Below, one piece after another: positions 10,386 through 21,935 of a DNA stretch of 64,000 nt (the first letter of the stretch is position 1; the number at the start of each line of letters is the position of its first letter). The DNA comes from Chinchilla lanigera (lineage: Eukaryota; Chordata; Mammalia; Rodentia; Chinchillidae): positions 2,528,233 to 2,592,232 of the forward strand of contig NW_004955517.1 of the NCBI RefSeq assembly GCF_000276665.1, read 5' to 3'. The position numbers and the translations under genes were made by a program. The notes below the pieces were generated by a model. That model saw only the letters and a program-made list of their open reading frames with translations, had not been told where the DNA came from and searched no databases.

Positions 10386-11889
10386 CTGCCTTTTTAAAAA
10401 TTCCTCAGTTTGGTTAGTGCCTCAAGGTCTGAAACTCACACCAGGGAGAAGCGCCCTTTCTCTGACTTTCAAGCATGCTGAATCGCTGACACTGGGACCT
10501 GGCTGTGTGCACAGGGGCTGCAGGGGTTCAACTGTTCTACCGTACTAGGAAGCACAGTAAAAACTGGAGACATGTAGATGGATCTCCAGTGACATCTGAA
10601 ATCCTGGATCCAGCCAATAGGAGTCTATGATTTTGAAGTTCTTTTATTCATGTTTTCAAGCCAGTTTGAGTAAAGCTCCTGGCACTTATTAGACTGCCGT
10701 GTAGAGCTCCACCTTGGGGACCATGTGTTCCAGAAGGTCGTATCGAAGGACATGGAGGGGAACTGAGTAGTCCAGGTTGCAAGACAGACTCATCCCAGAG
10801 TGCTTTTCCATACAGGGCATTTGTTGGGGGAAGGCTCCTGAGGGCAAAGAAGCATTTTTGAGCCCAGAGAGGGTCACCGAGCTTTCTGACAGCACCAGAC
10901 CCCTCCAGGCCTGCCCACACCAGAAAATAGGATGCTGTCCCTGAGCCAGTGCCTCCTGATGCTAAAATATCCACAGGGCTGCCCATACCTCGGGAACAGG
11001 GCATCCCATGTCCCCCTGTGTGTCACCGACTCAGAACCCTGTGCGACATTTGGGGCTATTTACTTCCCTACTTTAACAAGGCACAGTCAAGAGAGGTGCC
11101 TGTTTGGCTAAGCAAGAGCTGCCCCTGTGGGAAAACTTGAAGATGCCCGTAAAGCTCTTTTCTAGCTAAGAAGCAACTTAGTACGGACCCTGTGTGTCCT
11201 GACCCACAAATCAATCTCACCCTGGCTCAGCTTCAGTTTCACACACCCTAGATATACTTGAGATAGTTTGGAGGTTTCCAGCAATGGCCAACATGTTCAT
11301 GGGATAATCATGTGCTTCGTTATCCAGAGACACTTTAACAAGTTGGAGGGGCTCCTATCAATCACTCCAGGAAGTGGGGGTGAAGCAGGGCCATATTAAG
11401 ATGTAGGCCAACTTTTCCAGTTACCAGGAGGCGAGGTCTGCCCCCCCTGAGAGCAGTACTGCACTACACTTTGGAGATTTGATCTGATTCAGCAAATTAT
11501 TCACGTTCAGAACAAATTCATTCTGTTTCTCCAATCACAATTACTATCTCATAATGACTTCGCAGAGTGGGTTGATTAAAGGGCTAGTTTAAAATGTGGG
11601 CTTCAAATACTGGCTCAACTTCTGAACAGCTACATCACTTTGGGGAAATTACTGATCTTGTCTTAATTTTCACACTGGGAAAGCAGAGCTGGGAAGAACA
11701 TCTTTACTGCTGGTGTGTTGCAGTGATTAGATTATAATGTAGGGCAAGAGACCAGCTTTGCACTAATGTACATTGTTTTTTAATTGTGTATTTTTATTAG
11801 TGCATGTTTGCAGTACACAGTGATTGCATTTGTCAAGGGGAATTTGTACATGTATAAAACATCTTAAATCTGATACTTAACCCCTTTAT
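10386..11889. other. Unassigned sequence, no gene seen
   Basis: About 1.5 kb with no recognised repeat. A minus-strand open frame of 118 codons at 10648-11004 overlaps another (68 codons) and shows no known domain. Confidence 0.4.
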
Positions 11890-12055
11890 GTGGTAGCAGA
11901 GATTGAAACCGGGGAGCGCTGAGCTACACTCTCAGCCCTCTCCACTTTCCTTGACATTCAGACAGCATCTCACTGAATTGCTTAGGCCGACCCCTAACTT
12001 GTGATTCTCCTGGCCTAGTCACTGGGACTGCAGGCGTGGGCCACGACGCTCGGTT
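11890..12055 (-). mobile_element. B1-ID dimer SINE, antisense
   Basis: On the minus strand a 7SL-derived B1 unit (ends near 12054, 'gtggcccacgcctgcagtcc') leads into an ID unit ('agtgtagctcagcgctcccc', 'ggtttcaatctctgctacca'). The head-to-tail joining of B1 and ID is the MEN/B1-dID type of composite SINE known from squirrels and relatives. Confidence 0.85.
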
Positions 12056-13469
12056 TGAATCACCCTGGCCCGTGAATTGAGAACTCTGGGGCCAGTGTGC
12101 TGAATAGTCCACTGATTTGAAAGGAGAATGCACTTTTTGAGGTTCAAGGATAACAGTTATTATTTTGCACGATCAGAACTCCAGGGCTTCTCCTCTTTTC
12201 AGAGCGGGGACAGCCAAGACAACCTTCAAACTGGCTGTTACGTATAGATTGTATTTCAACCATTCATATGACAAACGCATTGTGCAGTTCCTGTAACACA
12301 GTCTTTGCCCAGAGCTAGAGAGGTGGCAGGAAGTTTGAAAGAACAGGGCCTGGCCACTCATGGGCAGAATGACGAACAAAAGGTAGACCAAAAAAAGAAA
12401 AAGAAGAAGAAAAAGCCAGCAATACTGCTCAGCCACAGGACGCTCATGATTACAGGAGCCCCTGACAAGGGTGGCGAGGTTATTCGACCAAAGAGGACAT
12501 GGGGTCTGGCTCCAGGGACTTCAGAGCTGCGGCTGTAGAGTTCCTTGGGTCACATCTGCCCTCCAAGCTGACGCTGATTTTGTGTGACTGCGCGCACAGC
12601 CTTTGCAGCTTTGCTGCAAAGCCCCGGAGCACTGTGCTCTTCCTGCGGCTGTGGATACTATTCTTAGTCACTAGCAATTTAGTTATTAAGCTCATCCTCT
12701 GTCGTTTTTAAAACACATGACTGTGAATCAAAGCCAGGCAGAACAAGCATGTTAGGGAGAGCTGGAGCCCAGGGCACCAACCTAGTGGTTAAACTCCAAG
12801 GTCACCCTGGGGCATTGAGCATCCTTTTGTTTAAATACCCACCAGTTTCATTTGGTTTGAAATAGGCTGACGCAGGTCTCTAATGTTAAAAGGTCACCTA
12901 ATTGTGGAGAAATATGCAGCCTGAATACAAAATTCTGGAGAAACCCAAAAGAAAGAGGGGGCCCTGAGTGTCCAGGACTCAGAGATAAAGGGAGGACCAG
13001 GAAAGAACTCTTGTGGCTGGAGTATTGCCGTCTTCCTGAGGGTGTGCTGCACCTGTATTTTATGCCTTAGCATTAACTGTCTTGAATGATATAACTGCTC
13101 CTGTGACAGATTTGAGATTTGTAAAATTTCTTACAATTAACGTTAAAACCTTGTGGTGGGGCCACTAAAATCTATTTTAGTCTCAGCACATGTGGCACTC
13201 CTCATTTGCATAACATTTTACAATTTCTGCCCAATTAATTTGCTAACAATATTTAGTTTGCCCTGCTTTTCCCATCTGTGTCTCCTGATCCTTTTCACAT
13301 ATATCTTTTCTTAAAGTAAGTGTCGGTACGTTACACAGACGCACACGGCTCACTGATCTGCACAGGGAAACGCGCCTCTCTTCTCTGTCCCTAAAACACC
13401 ATCAGAAACTCAGAAGCCTCTTCCCACCAAGAGTTCTGACTTCTAAGATGATGGATTACTTTTCAGTGT
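12056..13469. other. Unassigned sequence, no gene seen
   Basis: Contains an A/G-rich run at 12389-12415. Open frames up to 87 codons on either strand have no recognised domain. Confidence 0.4.
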
Positions 13470-13947
13470 ATTTTAAATGAGCTAAATTATAAGCTATATT
13501 CTCTTTTGTATCTGGCTTAGCTTGTTCAATATTTTTATGTGTTAAATTCATGTATGTTTTGGAAAGTCATCTTTTTTTCTGCATTTGCATTGCTGCATTA
13601 TACTACTGCTGGGAATTGGTGGTTTTAGAAATAGTGTTTTATGAACACATTAATTTATGTCTTTGGGAAGTATTTACCTAACGGTGGAATTGTTTGGACA
13701 TAATATGTTTACAATATGTAGAGATAGAGTGATATGCATGTATACATTTATTATATACGATTACATATTGCACAAATTACACATATTTACATATACTTAT
13801 ATGCCACCTAAAAACACAGACATATACTCACGTAAGTGGGTGCTGCTAAACAGTTCTCCAAAGTTGTGTCAACTTGCATTTTCACCATTAGTGTAAGAAA
13901 ATTTTAATTGTTTTCTACTCTTGCCATAACTTGACACTATTTTTTCC
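13470..13947 (-). mobile_element. L1M LINE fragment, antisense (left part)
   Basis: The plus strand shows the antisense L1 3' order: 'ttttgtatctggcttagctt', 'gcattgctgcattatactac', 'gtatttacctaacggtggaa', then 'cagttctccaaagttgtgtc' and 'cattttcaccattagtgtaa'. The order runs on past the ID insertion at 13948-14027. Confidence 0.75.
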
Positions 13948-14027
13948 TTTTTTTTTTTTGCTGGGATTAAACCCAGTGCTTCATGCATGCTAGGCAATCA
14001 CTGTACCAATGGGTTACATCTCTAACT
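13948..14027 (-). mobile_element. ID SINE monomer, antisense, nested in L1M
   Basis: A poly-T run at 13951-13959 (the A-tail read in reverse) is followed by 'ctgggattaaacccagtgct' (B box region) and 'accaatgggttacatctcta' (start of the element). tRNA-derived ID family. Similar flanks 'ctattttttcc' and 'ctattctttttt' may be target-site duplications. Confidence 0.8.
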
Positions 14028-14110
14028 ATTCTTTTTTCTTTTAGTCATTTTGGTAGGGACTCATTTCCTTTTATAGTGTGTACATTTGTTTTAGTTCTCC
14101 ATTGCATTCT
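14028..14110 (-). mobile_element. L1M LINE fragment, antisense (right part)
   Basis: 'agtcattttggtagggactc' matches what follows in antisense L1 after the point where the ID sits. This suggests that the two L1 pieces were one copy before the SINE landed. Confidence 0.5.
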
Positions 14111-15849
14111 TTTTCATAGCCAGTGAACATTTTCTCTCCCAATTTGCATTAACAGCTTCAACTTTAACATAGCTGGCAATGAACATATCTTTAGTCACTG
14201 CAAATATAAAACAAACATCTAAAAATAAAATGTCAGTGGTTGTTTTCATTTTTATAGATAACAATATTTTAGTAAAGTAAGAAAATTTAAGAGCAGGGAA
14301 ATGAAGTTGATGGCCAGTGAAATTCAAGATAGTTCAGTGTTTCACCTCCTAAAACTAATTTCAATTAGGAAGAGTACAAGCACAGTTCTTTGATTGGTGC
14401 CATGAGCTACACAGTTGAATTTTAACCATGAAATTCACTGCCTCCTGAAGATCTCAATGTTAGTACCAACCTCCAATCCCTTACTTGGTGCTATGAACAC
14501 AAAGAGGAATCAGCATTGATGGAGAAGATACTGGCTTCAGGACATCACTCAGAGAAGGCAGCAGACCAGAGAGCAGAATCGGGGCCTCCAGCCTGCCGGA
14601 GAAGACCAACCATGTAGGGGTCTGGGCTAAACAAAAGGAAATTTCACCCAGGACACCTGCGGGTGCCTTCTAATCCATGAGGAATGGTGGTGCCCACTGG
14701 AAATGCAACACAATCCCACTTGTTATGAAGGAGACCCTCACAAGGCAGATGCAGTCTAATTAGGATGTGCTATTTCAAAAATATACAAGTTACTTTGATT
14801 TACACACAGTCCCAAATATATACCCTAAAAGCTGAATTCTAAGTGTGGTCCTACAAGGTGGCCATAGTCTCTGCTTTCTGCAGAACGAGGGTAAGCGCTT
14901 GCACTCTGTAGGCAGACAGATGTGTCCAAACTGCTGCACGCACCTGCCGGCCACAGTGGACCTTTACCATGGCCCTCAGCTCTTCTGAGACTCATTTTTT
15001 TCCTTGATAAACTCATCATTCCTGCAGCCGTGAGATGCTGTGGAGATCAGAGAAGATTATAGGAGTGCATGTGTGTGCAAGTGCCTGTGTGTGCACACAT
15101 GTGCACAAAAATGTGCATTATTAAGTGAATTTCTTCTTTCATTTTCCCCACTCTACCTGTGGTCTGTAGAGACACCTGGAGTCACCATTGCACTGTGCCT
15201 GGGATTTCTCGGAAATGGACTAGAGAGTAACAGTGACAATTTTTAAGCTTTTGCTTCTATTTTGGACAAATCGGACTGTGGAAACAAAACAAAGCCCTTT
15301 CTATAGCCCTGGAGTGTGAGGGGGGGACGACGATCCTAAGTGTCCACACATCTTGAGTGTGGGCCACACAGAGTCATGTCCTAGGGATGAAGAGCTCCAC
15401 GTTAGACGGCAGCCTTGCAGACAGTTTCCACTGCAAATGAGTGAGGGGAACTTCACCTTCTCTAGTTCCCTCAGCCAGGAATCACATGGGGAAAATCTAA
15501 CCTGGCAGCTTTTCCAGTCTCCGGGGGTGCGTCAGGGTTTGACTAGATGAATGCAGTCTGAGTGTGGGAGGCTAGGACAGGGTGAGCCAAGCTCTGACAC
15601 AGACCCTCTCTACTGTCACTGGTTGGCCTGAGCACACCCTCTTGGCCTCCTCTCTTCCCTGATGGAAGGAGAAGTGAATTGTACGGGTGAGTATGATCAC
15701 ATTCTGTACCTGGAATGACCAACACATTTCCACATCAGACTTTTCCTAGAAATGTGCAGATGGCATTTTGACCACCAGATCGATTGTAGCCCAAATTACT
15801 GTAGTAAATGAACTGGAATTATGTTTACTGCACACCTTGGGTGAGTGAC
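14111..15849. other. Unassigned sequence, no gene seen
   Basis: About 1.7 kb without a recognised repeat or coding signal, including a short TG/CA-like patch at 15066-15110. Confidence 0.4.
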
Positions 15850-15928
15850 ATTGAGAATTCATACCTGTTACATGTGGGAAATGCCTGGCACATGTGAATG
15901 GTCATTACTATTGTCTGGCAGATCTAAA
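15850..15928 (+). mobile_element. MIR SINE 3' fragment, diverged
   Basis: 'gaaatgcctggcacatgtga' followed by 'atggtcattactattgtc' resembles the MIR 3' end ('gcctggcacatagtagg...'). Confidence 0.5.
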
Positions 15929-16624
15929 TAATACCCTGTCGCTTGTCACCCAAAAAATAAGTAGTAATTGTAGTGGCTATGCTGGGTATGCTATAAATAA
16001 CTTCTACTAAGATTGTACTAGCAGAGATTTTTCAGCCTCCACTAGCTTGATCATTTTTGGATATCAGGTTAGACAAACAGAAGACTCACCAGATGGCTTC
16101 ATAAAAAAAAAAAAAAAACCTCTGAATTTTATGAGGACTCTTCACCATGATAAATAAGTTAATAGAACAGGTAACATGAGAGGAAATGCCCCCAGAGAAT
16201 CCAGATCTCCCAACGCAAGTTTTCTGGTGTTTTCCAAGGCACGCGCCTCTCACGTGTGTATGCCTGCTTCCTCCCAAGGGCCACGGACAACAGCCAGTCC
16301 CCTGTCACCAGCTGCCCAGGCTAATTCTGGGAGGCTGCAGCTGCAGCCCAGGGCCTGATGATCACAGCTCCAGGTTCTCTCCATACTAAGCAGCCAGCTT
16401 GGGACGCTTCTGGCCAGCAGTTCACACTGCACAGAGAACCTCACTTTCTAGTAAGAGACCCGCCTTCCAAGCACCGGAGACCACCTGGCCACCATGAACC
16501 CAAGGCCACGTGCTTCTTTCTCTCTCTGTAATGGTCTCTGCTGGATACCACACACCTGTATACAGACACTACATGGGCAGGTGCAGTCGTCCCTCTGTTC
16601 TCATTTCCTACCCCACAGTCTGTG
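15929..16624. other. Unassigned sequence with an A16 run
   Basis: A run of 16 A at 16105-16120 has no SINE body upstream that I recognise. The GC-rich part 16200-16500 has overlapping short open frames on both strands without known domains. Confidence 0.4.
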
Positions 16625-16740
16625 CTGACTCCAGAGTGATCTTCCAAGAGCTCAATCAAGCCATGTCACCTCCTAGTCCCAAAATGTTTAACATCTCCCT
16701 GTCAGCTACAGGGTAAGTGTGAACAGACTTTTACCCTCTG
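16625..16740 (+). mobile_element. L2 LINE fragment
   Basis: 'agagtgatcttccaagagct', 'aagccatgtcacctcctagt' and 'ctccctgtcagctacagggt' follow the L2 3' region order, diverged. Confidence 0.6.
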
Positions 16741-16789
16741 GTTCTGGCTTGGGAAGCAACATCACATGACAGCTAAGGATTCACACTGC

Positions 16790-16945
16790 GGTCCCTGATG
16801 CTGGTTCCTGCTCAGGCCTGCCACTTCCTTAACATTTTTTATCAAGTTAGTTCTTTTCTCAGTAATGAACTGAGAAATCCACACTGTTGCAAGGATTAAG
16901 TTAGATCAAGACAATGTGCCTAGCACCTTTGTACTGGAAATACTT
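16790..16945 (+). mobile_element. MIR-like SINE fragment
   Basis: A 3' half with 'gcaaggattaagttagatca' and 'caatgtgcctagcacctttg' resembles the second half of MIR. The first half is poorly conserved. Confidence 0.5.
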
Positions 16946-17084
16946 TTTGGAGGCTACAATATTTATAATTAATAATAAACACCATTAATAATTCAGCATC
17001 ATTTTCTACTTCTGGCCAGTATTCTAGTCATGCTTGCCTGCTGAAACAGTATAAAAATAGCTAAACATTATAATATTCCCATGA

Positions 17085-17220
17085 GACTGGGTTTAAAGGC
17101 TGATTCTGCTACTCGCTGTGTGACTTGGGCAGGCTACTTAACCTCTCTGGTCATCACTGTTCTTAGTAAATCGGAGGTGCCAGTACCTGGGCTATTATGA
17201 GCATTAAACAGGAGAATGCA
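17085..17220 (+). mobile_element. MIR SINE fragment
   Basis: 'ctactcgctgtgtgacttgg', 'gctacttaacctctctggtc' and 'attatgagcattaaacagga' follow the MIR consensus. Confidence 0.8.
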
Positions 17221-17245
17221 TGTGGGAAACACTGCAGTTTTTGGA

Positions 17246-17269
17246 AGCTCATTCTTGGAAGAATGAGCT
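17246..17269. repeat. Short inverted repeat, 11-bp arms
   Basis: 'agctcattctt', then a 2-base spacer 'gg', then the exact reverse complement 'aagaatgagct'. Confidence 0.9.
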
Positions 17270-17439
17270 CGGGAAAGGCAGGCATTATTTCCTGTCCCAC
17301 TTGGGACTTACTTTAGTGTGTTCTCTTGAGTGTGCACTTCTGTTTTCCATTTGCATCTTTGCTTGTGTTTTTCCTTTCTTCTCTTTTCCTGTTCTGGAAC
17401 TTTCTTAGTCTCATCTGTCTGTAGCTCTCCAGGTCCTAC

Positions 17440-17500
17440 AGTCTTTGAACCAGGCCAAATACTCAAATCCTCCCTCCTCTGAGAAGCCTTCTGGATGACT
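17440..17500 (+). mobile_element. L2 LINE fragment, short
   Basis: 'ctcaaatcctccctcctctg' followed by 'agaagccttctggatgactc' is like the L2 stretch that reads through a CCTTCTCTGTGAAGCCTTCC-type block. Short and diverged. Confidence 0.4.
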
Positions 17501-18154
17501 CAGTGGGAAATTCTCAGAGATCAGCTACTTTGGGAGTATAACGGAGACCTGTCCACCCGAACTGAGACGTTCTGGCCTAGGTATGATTATCTCATCAACT
17601 AAACTATCAAGTTCAAAGATATAATCTCTCATCTTTAGATAGGAGCTCAGAAATGCTTTGGGACTCAGTCTCACCCTGTTCCTGCCTCTTTCACCGAAGC
17701 AGCCAGCAGTTTAGGAATTGAAGTCAAGCAATGAAGGACGGTGCACGTCCCCTGGGAAAGGAGCACCGCTGGGCACGAGTGACACTGCTGCCTTTGGCCC
17801 CTTCTTAATCGCTCTCAGGCCAGTTTTGAACAATCTGCCCTTAAAGAGAAAGAACTGTTGACAATCAGCAGCTCACAACTAAACAAGAAAAGAACATTGA
17901 GAGCTGTGTTCTGACAGGTGTCCAGCATCCGGCTCCTAGAGGCCATCCTCTTGAGGGGACACTTCCGACACCCCACTGCCACGAGCTCGTGCCGCGGGCA
18001 AGGAAGCCGCGGCTCATCTCAGTCAGGAGGAAGTTTACATTCGGATTGGCCACCCCTGCGCTGGGGTGTAGGGAGGCACAGGGAAAGCTTCTCTGCATAC
18101 GCCTGGGGCTAGAAAGTTAGACTTTTCATCCTAGAGAGGAGCTTTCGCCCTCTC
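17501..18154. other. Unassigned sequence, no gene seen
   Basis: A small GC-rich, mildly CpG-containing part at 17980-18065 holds short open frames on both strands. No domain recognised. Confidence 0.4.
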
Positions 18155-18250
18155 TATCTGATAGTGGAGAATGAGCACCTGCCGTGCGCTAAGCAATAAG
18201 CTGGGTGTTCAGACTACAAGTGAAATAAAGGTCAGGTTCCTCTCCAAGGA
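18155..18250 (+). mobile_element. L2 LINE fragment
   Basis: 'aatgagcacctgccgtgcgc' and 'caggttcctctccaaggact' resemble the L2 block around 'gtgccaggcactgttctagg'. Confidence 0.55.
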
Positions 18251-19127
18251 CTGAGCTGAAGAAGAGAGAGACGCACAGATCCTTCGGGGCCCACAATCAG
18301 TCCTCCTTTCTCTATGCCCACATCTCACTCGACTTTCTTAATTCATATAACAGTAGTCACATTAACCTCTTTCAGGAATAGAGATGGATGCTTCCAGAAA
18401 TACCTAATCCCACCCCCTTCTCATAGAGCAAGGTTAGGGAGAGCCCCAAGCACACTCCCTTTTTAGATTATTCTCCAATAGCCGTGTACGTTAAAATAAA
18501 AAATCTAGTTACCCTTTTATACTAAAATGACAAAGAAAAATGTGCTGTCACATTTGAAGATCAGGTGTAAACCAATCTTAAGTCCCTTCCAATTATGTTT
18601 TGGCAAAATGAAAATGCTGTCATAAAATGCTGATATTTTTGAAAAATAAATTCCAAAATGTGTGAGGTTGTTTCTACACTTGAAATAAATATCTTGAGAT
18701 GAACAGACTTCAAAATTACAATCAAATAATCAGGCTATTTTGTCTGCACAATCTGGCCCCAGTCAGCATGCCAGTGCTATGTCCTCCTGGAACTTTCTGG
18801 AATATATTTTCTCTAGGTAAAACTTTTGGCTTTCAACAATTAATAGATTGACTTAACCAAAGGAAGAGCAAAGCGAACATCAGTAAGTGTGATGCTACTG
18901 GCTTTAAGTGGCAGTGATTTAAAAAACCTAAATACTACCTCCTCATGTACAGAGGAGTCAAATGAAGACAAGGTCAGATACTAGGTCACAAATCTTAGAT
19001 TAAACTTTTTATCTGCCTCTCAGACAGGTGCCTTTTCCATGAAGAGACTCAAAGGAAATAAGAGTTTCTGAAATCTACAGATGAACTGTTAGGGTCTAAA
19101 GTTTCCATACACCAATTTGTTAATACC
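18251..19127. other. Unassigned AT-rich sequence, no gene seen
   Basis: AT-rich from 18470 onward. No repeat family or coding signal recognised. Confidence 0.4.
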
Positions 19128-19290
19128 GGTTCATTCATTCATTCATTTCACCATTCGTGAAATATCTTCCAGTGGCTGCCGTGTGCCAGGCAGTTCCCTG
19201 TGTGGTGTGGACCTGGGCCTCCCCTTACCACAGACATTTTCTGATCTCATGCTTTATGGTGGATTTTTAAGAAAATGCACCTTCATTACA
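19128..19290 (+). mobile_element. L2 LINE fragment
   Basis: A (TTCA)n start at 19132-19148 leads to 'gtggctgccgtgtgccaggc', the usual order in L2. Confidence 0.6.
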
Positions 19291-19291
19291 G

Positions 19292-19310
19292 TGCTCCACT
19301 AGGAGGCTGA
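19292..19310 (+). promoter_or_regulatory. CTCF-like motif
   Basis: 'tgctccactaggaggctga' contains CCACTAGGAGGC, close to the CTCF core CCACTAGGGGGC. Occupancy unknown. Confidence 0.3.
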
Positions 19311-19489
19311 AATAGCTGTCCTCACTTCGGCTGCAAATTTCTATTAGATGGAACAGGAATCTTTTCAAGAGATATGTTAGCTAGAGGATGATTCTTTTCC
19401 TTCTGCTTTACTTGGACATCATTTTAAAAGAAGTAAGGGTGATGCTACTGGCTTCCCATTGATTCATTAACTTCATTTGAAGAATTTAT
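19311..19489. other. Unassigned sequence
   Basis: Nothing recognised. Confidence 0.4.
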
Positions 19490-19679
19490 AATTAGGAAAT
19501 AATTAAAAATGTACATACAGGTGAATACTTATTGATATTCATGACTGAGGCATAAGCTGACAAAAGAAAAAAATTCTAACTTTTCCATTATTAGGAACTG
19601 ATTAAATAAACTATGATACAGTAATATCATATACCAGTAGTACTATCCAATTAATTTTAAACATAATCTCTGAGAAAAT
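19490..19679 (+). mobile_element. L1M LINE 3' fragment
   Basis: 'aggaactgattaaataaact' followed by 'atgatacagtaatatcatat' matches the L1 3' stretch 'gaatggttaaataaattatggta...'. Diverged. Confidence 0.55.
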
Positions 19680-19792
19680 TTCTGACAACATTGAGAGTTC
19701 AAAACCAGTCTGGGCTACAAAGTAATCTCAAGGCCAGCCTGAAGTGCATAGTGAGACCCTGTTGCAAAAAGACAAAAAAGAAAAAGAAAACA
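19680..19792 (+). mobile_element. 5'-truncated B1 SINE
   Basis: Starts at 'tctgacaacattgagagttc', then 'ccagtctgggctacaaagta', then 'caaggccagcctgaagtgca' and an A-rich tail. Two successive 'caag.ccag.ctg' units reflect the B1 internal duplication. 'gaaaatt' before (19675) and after (19794) may be a short target-site duplication in the L1M host. Confidence 0.75.
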
Positions 19793-20002
19793 TGAAAATT
19801 ACTGGCAATACATATTTTCAGAATATAACATGAAAGGATTGTTAAATCATATTTATAATTTAGTTCTAATTCAGCATAATTCTAATTCTCTATATACATA
19901 TAAATATGTTCTAAAAAGGATCATCTTTAAGTGCTGTAATTATGGCTACTTTTTATCTTATGCTCTTTTATTTACATATGTATATGTATATATAATTTTT
20001 TG

Positions 20003-20173
20003 GCTTTTTTGGGACATAGTATCCCAAATGCTTCTTTACAAGGTTCTTCCTGTGCAGTTCAGGCTGGCCTTGAGCTCACTATGTAGCCCAGGCTGGTCTC
20101 AAACTCATGACACTCTTCCTGCTTCTCCCTCTCACATGCTGGGATTACAGGTGTGCTCCAACATGCCTGGCCA
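20003..20173 (-). mobile_element. B1 SINE with internal duplication, antisense
   Basis: On the minus strand the element starts at 20172 with 'ggccaggcatgttggagcac' and carries two adjacent copies of the ~29-base 'caag.ccagcctg' module. This is the hallmark of duplicated B1 rather than proto-B1. A T-rich stretch at the left end marks the tail. Confidence 0.85.
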
Positions 20174-20845
20174 ATTCTATATTTTCTAAGTTTTAACAAC
20201 AAATGTATCATTTTGGTGCTCAGAAGAAAATATCATTTAGCTAAAAATTCTACCAACTTGCTTTCTGTACAAATTATTTTAATAAAGACTAAATTCTTGT
20301 TATAGCAGATACAGATAACACTTTACAATTTTTAAATTATTCAACCACGTACCAGACAGCACCCAACAGTAACTTCCAGCTGCAAGTGCTGCCCTACTGT
20401 GTGTCTGGGTGGCCACTGCATCAAGTGGAAGCTACCAGGAGATATGTATGTGCCAGGGTTTATTTGAATATTCTGTAGGTCAGTAATACGGTTTTTCAAA
20501 CGCTTCATTACTGATTTCAGTAGATTGGGCGTCACTTTTACAGTGTAGTAACAGAAATAACATGGCATCACACAATGAAAGAACTTTTTCCAAGCCTCAA
20601 ATTCCTATGTGGATGAACTCAAAAGGGCCTTGTGTCAGGCAGCATGGCATTTCAGTGTTACAAAGAGCCTCCTTAGAAGTAGGCAGCAAGAGCCACTTCA
20701 CAAGAAATCCTTTTATATTCACTTTTTACTGCCATAAACGAGGGAAAGGAGTAATTTCACAAAGACTGTTCAAATGTCTGTCCATGTCTTACTTTTCATG
20801 ATTTGGGAAAACAGCACACATGGCTAGAGTTATGAAGTCCTTAAT
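20174..20845. other. Unassigned sequence, no gene seen
   Basis: No repeat recognised. A plus-strand open frame of 79 codons (20562-20801) has no known domain. Confidence 0.4.
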
Positions 20846-21030
20846 TTGGGTGCAGTGGTACACATCTATAAGCCCAGCTGCTCGGGAGACTGAGGCAGGA
20901 GTATTGCAAGTTTGAGGTCAGCCTGAGCTGACAACATTGTTTCTGACAACACTGAGAGTTCAAGACCAGCCTGGGCTACAAAGCCATCTCAAGGCCAGCC
21001 TGAACTGCATAGTGAGAGCCTGTCTTCTGC
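20846..21030 (+). mobile_element. B1 SINE with an apparently triplicated internal module
   Basis: Full 5' end 'gggtgcagtggtacacatct', then three successive modules: 'ttgaggtcagcctgagctga', 'ttcaagaccagcctgggcta' and 'ctcaaggccagcctgaactg'. Normal duplicated B1 has two. The inserted part 'tttctgacaacactgagagt' is shared with the copy at 19680. Confidence 0.8.
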
Positions 21031-21044
21031 ACTGTGCTCCCCAC

Positions 21045-21466
21045 GCTTGCCCCACTCCAGGGCCTCGACCTCATGCCAGCTCTGTGACCACACCTGCTTC
21101 TTTCCTGCCTCAGGCCTCCTATGCTTATTCGTAGAAGGCCCTTTCCTCTGCTGTCCACAGGCCTGGCCGCTCCCGCCTTCCAGATCTCCACTGGACCGCT
21201 TTCCTGTACCTTCCCACAGTCCTAGCCTTTGCATCCTGGCACCTTGGAGGGCTCAATGTCAGCGATGTCCCCCTCTTTCATAGCACTGACCTCAGGAGGA
21301 GTCATTGTGTTCCCTATTTGTTTCTTTGTTTATCGCCCCCTTCCCTCATGAACTTAGAAACTTTGTAAGGGTAGATACTCTGTCTTAATCATTAATATAC
21401 ACTCAGGGCCTCACAGAGTACTGACTATTACCATTTCTTGAATGGATGAATGAATGAATGAGTGAA
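21045..21466 (+). mobile_element. L2 LINE 3' end
   Basis: The long L2 order is visible: 'ttcctgcctcaggcctccta', 'ttcatagcactgacctcagg', 'ttgtttctttgtttatcgcc', 'aactttgtaagggtagatac', and the terminal (GAAT)n at 21438-21462, which is typical of the L2 3' end. Confidence 0.8.
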
Positions 21467-21935
21467 CAAGTATCTTCCTAACATAAAGAGGTCATTTCAG
21501 TAGAAGAAAAATTGACCTGATGTTTCACCTAGGCCTCCCTTGTAAACATTTATGGATTAAACTTTGCAGTATTGACTCAAAGATTTCTTTCTTTCTTCTT
21601 TGCTTGCAGTACTGGGAGCACTGGGGGAGGTACAGTACTTATATAAATACAGATGACCTGGACGGAGCCAGGCCATGGGGAGAGGCAGGGACTGCAGGAC
21701 ACGGGTGGAAAGGTCAGTTGGGAGCAGCATCAAGAGCACCTCTCGTCATGTCGGGAAAGAAGATGAAAAGGATGTGTGTGAACACAGGCGAGTTATGTCA
21801 TCTTCTTGGCTGCAAGAAGTGGAGGGAAATGAATTCTCTTTCTCCTCTGGAAGTAGGAAATGGATGCTGCAGGGGGAGGGAGATGAGTGTAGCTGAAGTT
21901 TGAGAAGGTGTAGCAGAGTTGGAAGTAGACTCTCT
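21467..21935. other. Unassigned sequence, no gene seen
   Basis: Two overlapping plus-strand open frames (127 codons at 21520-21903, 73 at 21675-21896) run in different frames and neither resembles a known protein. Confidence 0.4.

Noticed and set aside
16105..16120. A16 run as the tail of a retrocopy
   Set aside because: No SINE, LINE or cDNA-like body is recognisable upstream on the plus strand, and no target-site duplication was found.
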